From NCBI GenBank assembly GCA_003216815.1, contig QCIG01000001.1, positions 1-64,000 of the forward strand: a DNA stretch of 64,000 nucleotides, read 5' to 3'. Origin of the DNA: Prochlorococcus sp. AG-402-K14 (lineage in GTDB: Bacteria > Cyanobacteriota > Cyanobacteriia > PCC-6307 > Cyanobiaceae). Both the position numbers and the translations under genes were made by a program. Under the pieces are notes generated by a model. It saw nothing but the letters and a program-made list of their open reading frames with translations, was not told the origin of the DNA and made no database searches. Shown in pieces: positions 59,245 to 64,000 of this stretch. Positions within the stretch are counted from its first letter, which is position 1; each line of letters starts with the position of its first letter.

Positions 59245-59418
59245 CTAATGTTTATATCGATGACCACGATAAGCCAATTGGGTATTTAGCTCAGACTTGG
59301 CATCACTTCTACATGTGTTGTAGTGATTACGCCTGTAAGTCAACTCAACACAATCTTTTTGCTCTTTTTGCTCTTTATGCTGGACATAGTTTTGCCCACG
59401 GTATAGAAGAGTTGTCAT
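59245..59418 (-). CDS. DUF4278 protein, copy B
   Basis: From ATG 59418 the 57-residue frame reads MTTLLYRGQNYVQHKE, VELTYRRNHYNTCRS and LAYRGHRYKH, the Y-R-G-x-x-Y pattern. Compared with copy A (41847) it has an extra EQKEQKD stretch and two Cys. A conserved leader RNA precedes it. Confidence 0.75.
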   Translation of the reverse strand: MTTLLYRGQNYVQHKEQKEQKDCVELTYRRNHYNTCRSDAKSELNTQLAYRGHRYKH

Positions 59419-59437
59419 CATTCAAACTCCGAATGTT

Positions 59438-59491
59438 GATTTAAGTCCCCGTTCCTTGGCTTAAATCGAGATGCGGCTCGCATATAGCGAG
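59438..59491 (-). promoter_or_regulatory. Conserved RNA leader of DUF4278 gene, copy B
   Basis: On the minus strand: hairpin CTCGC/GCGAG (59491-59477), then GATTTAAG/CTTAAATC enclosing CCAAGGAACGGGGA (59467-59438), 20 bases before the start. The GGAACGGGG loop and two-hairpin order match 42034-42084, with different but complementary stems. Confidence 0.55.
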
Positions 59492-59665
59492 TTGAACGTT
59501 TTTTTGTAGCGGTTGCTACAAAAAACATTATGTTATGAATGAATTGCACGCGTAGTTCATCCTGATACAAAACTATCTAGTGGTATATACTCAAATTTCT
59601 AAAATCATTTTTTAGTACATATCAAACTGAAAGAGAATTCGGCTTAAAAGATTTTTACATAAGCT

Positions 59666-59929
59666 TTAAGAGGTCTCCCATAATGGTTTCTTAGAAACTT
59701 CCCATTCTGTTTCCACTGAAGACTTCCATAGTTCTCTTGCTTTTTCATAAGTTAACTTCTCACTTTCATGCAACTGAACATGAGGAGTAATACCGTTTAG
59801 GAACATGAGCCTGCAGCTAGCGTAGTGAACCCTTATGTATTTAGTTCCGTCTTCATCAAGGTGTTTGTCTTTAAAAAACCTCATTGCCCAGGCACGATCT
59901 TTTTTCACAAGCCAACTTTCATTTTGCAT
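59666..59929 (-). CDS. DUF1651-like protein, diverged
   Basis: The 87-residue protein has ESWLVKKDRAWAMRFFKDKH and KLTYEKARELWKSSVETEWE, resembling 54802-55035 in the WLL/RF start and A-x-ELW end. Two bases separate it from the upstream gene. Function unknown. Confidence 0.62.
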   Translation of the reverse strand: MQNESWLVKKDRAWAMRFFKDKHLDEDGTKYIRVHYASCRLMFLNGITPHVQLHESEKLTYEKARELWKSSVETEWEVSKKPLWETS

Positions 59930-59931
59930 TT

Positions 59932-60147
59932 TTAGTAGGAGCTTGGATTATCTCTTTTATGCTGCCTTGCCTTTGAATGACAACTATCTGTTGACCAACG
60001 ATTTTTAATAACTTCAAGAAAGTCACATATGAATTCATCTGGGCAATCAAGTTCATCCTGCAATTCAGCTAATTCATTAATAAAGTATTCGAATGTTCTA
60101 CTTATTAATCCTGACTTTTGCTTTTGGGACGGACTCCATTTGTCCAT
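59932..60147 (-). CDS. WxP/CP-family small protein
   Basis: The 71-residue protein reads MDKWSPSQKQKSGLISRTFE, NELAELQDELDCPDEFICD and a basic tail. ELAELQ and CP-x-x-F match 25794-25985. It is the first gene of a pair with 59666-59929. Confidence 0.66.
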   Translation of the reverse strand: MDKWSPSQKQKSGLISRTFEYFINELAELQDELDCPDEFICDFLEVIKNRWSTDSCHSKARQHKRDNPSSY

Positions 60148-60752
60148 AACTAGTAAAATAAAAAATTAGCTAAATTAATAATTAAACTATTACTGCAGAA
60201 CCTATTTGGCAAACACTTGCTATTAAAAGCAAAACAGGAAAGTTTATTCAGACTAAAAGTTTAGCTGCAGTAATTTTATTAATTTCTTTCATAGCTTAAG
60301 TGTTTTTAAAATTTTAATAAAAAATTATCGATAATATAACTAGGAATTATCGATCCCCAAAGGTCTGTTTAGGTACGGCAAACCAGTTCTGGTACAAAAA
60401 GAGGAAATTCCTCCAAAACGAAAAATTAATTCTGGATAACGGTAGATATGATAAGAAGATCTATGAAACGCTACTTATTATTTTTTCATAGGCTTTATTT
60501 TGACAGCTATGAATGTACGGCCGAAAGTTTTTAGTTGATCCTTCAAGACAGTACTTACGGAATAGAAAAAATAGAAATTAAAAACAAGTCCCAATGCGAG
60601 GAACAAGGCAAGCAGTACACAAAAAGTTCAGATATTCGTCGTTACTTCTGAATAATTAGCAAATAAGAAAAAGTATCCAACAACATACCTTAAGAGGGAC
60701 AACTGGATAATTAACTAGCTGACTTTTGATTAGTAGACGAATTGAAGGTGAA
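60148..60752. other. Long intergenic stretch
   Basis: No convincing gene. ATTATCGAT occurs twice around 60325-60350, once within a short palindrome. Micro-ORFs here have no paralogs. Confidence 0.35.
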
Positions 60753-60947
60753 TTAACAACAATCACAACCTTTTTCAGCTGTAATTGAATTTGCTTCAAA
60801 AGTATCAGCAATATCTCGAAGCATTAGTGCTAAAAACGCAGGAGGACATTGGAGATTACTAGCATACTTAGCGTATTGCTGGGCAGTTTCCTGCATTGCG
60901 GGAATAATGATGTTGTCTATTTGATCTTCAGTGGGTGCCCACTTCGT
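60753..60947 (-). CDS. WxP/CP-family protein with ACG in place of start
   Basis: The 64-codon frame reads KWAPTEDQIDNIIIPAMQE, then LQCPPAFLALMLRDIADTF and ends KGCDCC. It matches the WxP ... CPxxF family (25794, 59932). The stop TAA is directly followed by ACG where the paralogs have ATG just before the (E/K)W, so the start codon may have mutated, or translation starts at ACG or at an internal Met. The terminal CDCC is distinctive. Confidence 0.5.
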   Translation of the reverse strand, partial: TKWAPTEDQIDNIIIPAMQETAQQYAKYASNLQCPPAFLALMLRDIADTFEANSITAEKGCDCC

Positions 60948-61055
60948 TTAACGTTTTTCAGTCATAGATTGCACTCACCTAACAACGAAACCATAAATGT
61001 ATTTTTTCATGGAGTGAATGTATTAAAACCATTTACCACTTCCTCAAGCATTTGA

Positions 61056-61241
61056 TCAAACGACACCTAATTTCATTCCACTTTTCACCTTGGCAAGAAT
61101 CTTATCGTCTAAGTCATTGTCTGTTTGAAGAACTAGCCACTCAATTGCACTGATAATAAAAGCTTTCATTTGCTTCTTGAAAAATTTTTTCAACATCAAA
61201 AAAAGCACTGGCTTAAGTATTAAGAAAAGGAAACCAACCAT
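61056..61241 (-). CDS. Small membrane-associated basic protein
   Basis: The 61-residue protein has a hydrophobic N-terminus (MVGFLFLILKPVLFLML), KKFFKKQMKAF, and an end KILAKVKSGMKLGVV. Function unknown. Confidence 0.52.
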   Translation of the reverse strand: MVGFLFLILKPVLFLMLKKFFKKQMKAFIISAIEWLVLQTDNDLDDKILAKVKSGMKLGVV

Positions 61242-61280
61242 TGCATTCCAATTTATTCAATATGGTTTTACCTCATATTC

Positions 61281-61367
61281 TCAAATATTGGTGTTACCAC
61301 CGCAAAATGTTCGCATTGCACTACAACATCGAGTTTGTTCGTTGGTTAATTCACTGAATTTAATCAT
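61281..61367 (-). CDS. 28-residue Cys-containing micro-ORF
   Basis: From ATG 61367: MIKFSELTNEQTRCCSAM then RTFCGGNTNI. The CC and C arrangement looks protein-like. Low certainty because of its size. Confidence 0.38.
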   Translation of the reverse strand: MIKFSELTNEQTRCCSAMRTFCGGNTNI

Positions 61368-61457
61368 GCTTACTCCGTATCACATAATTTGATTTGGGAC
61401 ACTTTAAGTAATCAGTTGTGCTTCAATTACTCAAATGTCCACAGTGAAGCAAAGCTG

Positions 61458-61547
61458 ATGAAATCATTTTTCATAATTGACATGGCTGGGTATTTCTATT
61501 TGATGGCTTGCTTTTGGAGAGATTTAAGACGAACAAAAACAAGTTGA
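61458..61547 (+). CDS. 29-residue microprotein, YLMAC-WRDL family
   Basis: The frame reads MKSFFIIDMAGYFYLMACFW then RDLRRTKTS. YLMAC-x-WRDL-x-R is shared with 76-177. One hydrophobic helix plus basic tail. Confidence 0.55.
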   Translation: MKSFFIIDMAGYFYLMACFWRDLRRTKTS

Positions 61548-61634
61548 AATTAACTTAATATTTTAATTTTTAAAATTGCTTGGTAACTTCAAAGAAGACA
61601 CAAACAAAATCTCCTTCATTATCTAGCAAAACAA

Positions 61635-61787
61635 ATGAATAGCATTACAAGATTTTCAGTAATTGGCATCCCTGCGATCATTGGCATGGGAATTGCCTGG
61701 ATTGGTAATCGAATCATTAAAAATGAAAAAGTACTCAAAGATCGTGAATTAGAACTTAAGCTTCAACTAAACAATAAATTCGATTGA
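61635..61787 (+). CDS. 50-residue single-TM protein with coiled tail
   Basis: From ATG 61635: a helix (VIGIPAIIGMGIAWIG) and a charged tail (KNEKVLKDRELELKLQL). It precedes the HAD gene by 29 bases. Like 16109-16243 in plan. Confidence 0.55.
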   Translation: MNSITRFSVIGIPAIIGMGIAWIGNRIIKNEKVLKDRELELKLQLNNKFD

Positions 61788-61816
61788 AAATTTTTAATTA
61801 GATAGAAAACTCAATG

Positions 61817-62614
61817 ATGAATAATATTGGCCTAATTTTATTTGATATAGATGGGGTTATTCGTGACGTAACCAACAGCTATCGATTGGCTATTCAAGAA
61901 ACTGTAAATTTTTTTAGTGGGTGGAGACCCACGATAGAAGATATTGATTTTATAAAAAGTGAAGGCTGTTGGAACAATGATTGGGATTTGAGCCTAGAAA
62001 TGATTAATAGACATGTACAAAAAAACAATCTTACTTTTTCAGCTCCTTCTAGAAAAATATTAATTGAATGCTTTGAAAACTTTTATTTTGGTGGAGATCC
62101 AAATCATGACTCTAGTGAATGGTCAGGCTTTATTAAAGATGAGACGTTATTAGTCAAACAAACACTTTTTGAGGAATTAACTCAGCGAAGAATTGGTTGG
62201 GGTTTCGTAAGTGGAGCCGAATTACCATCAGCGAAATTCGTCTTAGAGCAAAGGCTCGGCTTAGCCTCTGCTCCCTTGATTGCAATGGGTGAAGCACCTG
62301 AAAAGCCTGATCCAACAGGTTTTATTTCACTATCTTCTAAACTTTCAAATAAACCTTTAGGCTTTTCCAATCCTCCAATTGCATATATTGGAGACACTGT
62401 TGCAGACGTTAAAACAGTTATAAATGCTCGAATTAAGATTCCTGATCAGAAATTTATTAGTCTCGCTATTGCCCCCCCACATTTACATGTAGATTCAAGT
62501 CGAGAGAAACGTCTCAGATATGAGGCAGAGTTGAGAAAAGCAGGTGCAGACTTGATTATTAAATCGATGGACAATTTAAGAAATGAAATACTAAATTTTT
62601 TCATAAACCAATAG
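61817..62614 (+). CDS. HAD-superfamily hydrolase (TIGR01548-like)
   Basis: The protein (265 residues from ATG 61817; 61814 also possible) has the HAD nucleophile motif LFDIDGVIRDVTNSYRLAI, GFVSGAELPSAKFVLE and IAYIGDTVADVKTV (motif IV). The pattern matches the TIGR01548 group of cyanobacterial HAD-IA phosphatases. The substrate is unknown. Length is normal. Confidence 0.9.
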   Translation: MNNIGLILFDIDGVIRDVTNSYRLAIQETVNFFSGWRPTIEDIDFIKSEGCWNNDWDLSLEMINRHVQKNNLTFSAPSRKILIECFENFYFGGDPNHDSSEWSGFIKDETLLVKQTLFEELTQRRIGWGFVSGAELPSAKFVLEQRLGLASAPLIAMGEAPEKPDPTGFISLSSKLSNKPLGFSNPPIAYIGDTVADVKTVINARIKIPDQKFISLAIAPPHLHVDSSREKRLRYEAELRKAGADLIIKSMDNLRNEILNFFINQ

Positions 62615-62761
62615 ATAATTTAATAATCTAATTTTTAATTCTCATAATTATTCAATTGCCCAAATAAATTTCTTAAATTGAATTTGTTAGAAAGGTGCTT
62701 AAAAAAATTTATTTAGTTATGAGTAGTTATCAATCTTTAGAACCTAACTGGAAAAACGAAA

Positions 62762-63046
62762 TCAAGCTGAAACTGCTTGAGCATTAATCACTTCATCGTC
62801 AGACATGTTTACGTTATCGTTATTTGATTTCTTATTTTTAAAAATATAGTAAGCAGCTCCACCTGCAACAGTTGTGGAGACAATTAATCCAGAAATAAGT
62901 GTAAGTGCAAGAAGTCCGCCTATCAGGCCACCTTTCAAACGAAGAAGGTTTGATTTAATTAAAAGAAGTAAAAGTAATGTTGAAGTTGCTTTTAACGAAG
63001 CGATTCTTAAAGCTGTTAAAGGCCAAAAAGGATTAAAGAAAAACAT
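62762..63046 (-). CDS. Gly-rich membrane protein
   Basis: The 94-residue frame has a hydrophobic N-terminal region and GGLIGGLLALTLISGLI, AGGAAYYIFKN, ending SDDEVINAQAVSA. The Gly-zipper helix pair suggests a membrane protein that oligomerises. The start may be further inside. Function unknown. Confidence 0.5.
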   Translation of the reverse strand: MFFFNPFWPLTALRIASLKATSTLLLLLLIKSNLLRLKGGLIGGLLALTLISGLIVSTTVAGGAAYYIFKNKKSNNDNVNMSDDEVINAQAVSA

Positions 63047-63102
63047 TTTAAAATTTCTTTCTTTGAATGTAGAGGTTTTTTTGACCTTTTGAGGGGAAAA
63101 AA

Positions 63103-63285
63103 CTAGGAAATGGTGAAATTGCTTGTAGTTCCTTTAGGTGAAACAGAGTCTTGTACAACATCTTCGCTCATACAATCAGTTGGATAGGAGATCACATTCT
63201 TTGCTGTGAATCCTGTACCAATGGCAACCACTCCAATCACAAAAATCCATTTTAATCTTTCACTTGAAATAAGTCTGTTAATCAT
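63103..63285 (-). CDS. Small N-anchored protein
   Basis: The 60-residue protein has an anchor (LKWIFVIGVVAIGTGF) and a polar domain YPTDCMSEDVVQDS. Its start overlaps the end of 63278-63484 by eight bases. Last of three coupled genes. Confidence 0.58.
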   Translation of the reverse strand: MINRLISSERLKWIFVIGVVAIGTGFTAKNVISYPTDCMSEDVVQDSVSPKGTTSNFTIS

Positions 63286-63484
63286 TTACGAAAAACCCAT
63301 TTATTTTTATTCTGTCAAATAGTCTGAGAATTGGGTCAAAAAGATATTGATCGAGAGTTTTATCAGCATTTTGAGAAGTCATTACCCAATAAATAAAAGC
63401 CCCAATACTGAGAAGAGTTAATATTTTCGGCCAAAAGTTTTCTGGATAATTCGAATCAGATTTGAATTTATTATCTTTTTTCAT
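63278..63484 (-). CDS. Small single-TM protein
   Basis: From ATG 63484 the 68-residue protein reads MKKDNKFKSDSNYPENFW, one helix (ILTLLSIGAFIYWVM), DQYLFDPILRLFDRI. Its ATG overlaps the preceding stop by one base, indicating coupling. Confidence 0.6.
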   Translation of the reverse strand: MKKDNKFKSDSNYPENFWPKILTLLSIGAFIYWVMTSQNADKTLDQYLFDPILRLFDRIKINGFFVND

Positions 63485-63687
63485 TACTTCCACCGTATAC
63501 GTTCTGGATGATTTTTTTCAATTTTCCTAAGTAGCAAAACAACACCCAAAAGACTCAATGGTCCAATAACAAGAGCCACTTGGATAAAGGTTATTATTAA
63601 AGGATCTAAAAAATTCATCATCTCAACAACTGTCACCGCCATTACAACCAATAATCTTGAAAGTGACTCTGGAGGGATCAAGTACAT
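63484..63687 (-). CDS. Membrane protein, first of three coupled genes
   Basis: The frame (ATG 63687; ATG 63642 is also possible) has a hydrophobic region (FIQVALVIGPLSLLGVVLLL) and a basic end (RKIEKNHPERIRWK). Its stop overlaps the next ATG by one base. Function unknown. Confidence 0.55.
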   Translation of the reverse strand: MYLIPPESLSRLLVVMAVTVVEMMNFLDPLIITFIQVALVIGPLSLLGVVLLLRKIEKNHPERIRWK

Positions 63688-63929
63688 ATCTTCTGGCAGA
63701 TTTACTTGTTGCTTTTATCTTAGTATTAGCTTGAATGTACATATTCATTTTAATTTTTTTTTAGAAATGTGAGGTCAACGTACAAATATTCGACTAGTTC
63801 GACCTCGGGTGTTCTCTGTAAAACGAACCCGGTTGCAATCTCTGGTAAGTTTCTTAAAAAATATTAGTCATTGTATTAGGAAGAGTTCAATAAAGTTGCT
63901 AACTTCGTATTAGTTTCAAATTATTTTAA

Positions 63930-64000
63930 TTGAGCTTCAAAGCACTATTATTATTAGCACATCTACAAGCATTTCTCATCCCTATTCTTATTGGAATTAA
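63930..64000 (+). CDS. Partial ORF at the window end
   Basis: A frame from TTG 63930 reads MSFKALLLLAHLQAFLIPIL and runs off the end. It looks like the first part of a hydrophobic protein or signal peptide. Confidence 0.3.
   Translation, partial: MSFKALLLLAHLQAFLIPILIGI

Noticed and set aside
61177-61392. 71-residue plus-strand ORF
   Set aside because: It overlaps better supported minus-strand frames and has no coherent domain character.

Overview
The window is AT-rich, densely packed DNA from a marine picocyanobacterium, almost certainly Prochlorococcus. The evidence is six short high-light-inducible (Hli) genes, a plastoquinol terminal oxidase, an ArsR/GAPDH/ArsJ arsenate-detoxification cluster beside a phosphate-binding protein and a porin remnant, fibrillin/PAP, CIA30, DUF1651, DUF1499, DUF4278 and DUF3764 proteins, and dozens of very small membrane or secreted proteins. 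A low-light clade such as the NATL type would fit the Hli and terminal-oxidase content, but this is inference. I see no rRNA, tRNA, CRISPR array, transposase or integrase.

Layout. 0-5 kb: terminal oxidase, a structured-RNA candidate, an Hli pair and microproteins. 5-11 kb: arsenate/phosphate block, with divergent arsR and gap-arsJ sharing an ArsR-type operator, pstS, a Pho-box-like element and a 3'-truncated porin. 11-19 kb: microproteins, a LOG-family protein, a MAPEG protein and a histone-H1-like gene. 19-22 kb: a LexA-like box, an Fe-S PD-(D/E)XK nuclease and an SRAP protein, suggesting DNA repair. 24-27 kb: an AEC permease, then a chain of overlapping microprotein genes. 27-37 kb: rhomboid protease, second histone-like gene, fibrillin, a carotenoid isomerase-like oxidoreductase, CIA30 and a GH57 glycosidase. 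37-46 kb: microproteins, nitroreductase-like protein, DUF4278, purT. 46-47 kb: four-gene hli operon. 47-64 kb: a glutamine amidotransferase, proline iminopeptidase, HAD hydrolase and many microproteins.

The most interesting structure is not in the large genes. The window holds many tiny paralogous families scattered over the 64 kb: three secreted proteins ending in an FPF motif, three membrane proteins with poly-Asp and GGG, four GSSWI proteins, four LPxGS/TPxG proteins, four WxP/CP proteins, and pairs sharing YLMAC-WRDL or NPSSPxCL. There are also three candidate structured RNA elements: an inverted pair of about 240-nt RNAs with repeated CTGGGTGATGGGGAT boxes, a two-hairpin leader with compensatory changes before both DUF4278 genes, and a tRNA-T-arm-like 3' element after both histone-like genes.

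All calls come from reading the sequence; no database search was run. Functions are family-level recognitions unless stated otherwise. Small-gene calls rest on reading frame, membrane or signal segments, gene junctions and paralogy inside the window.
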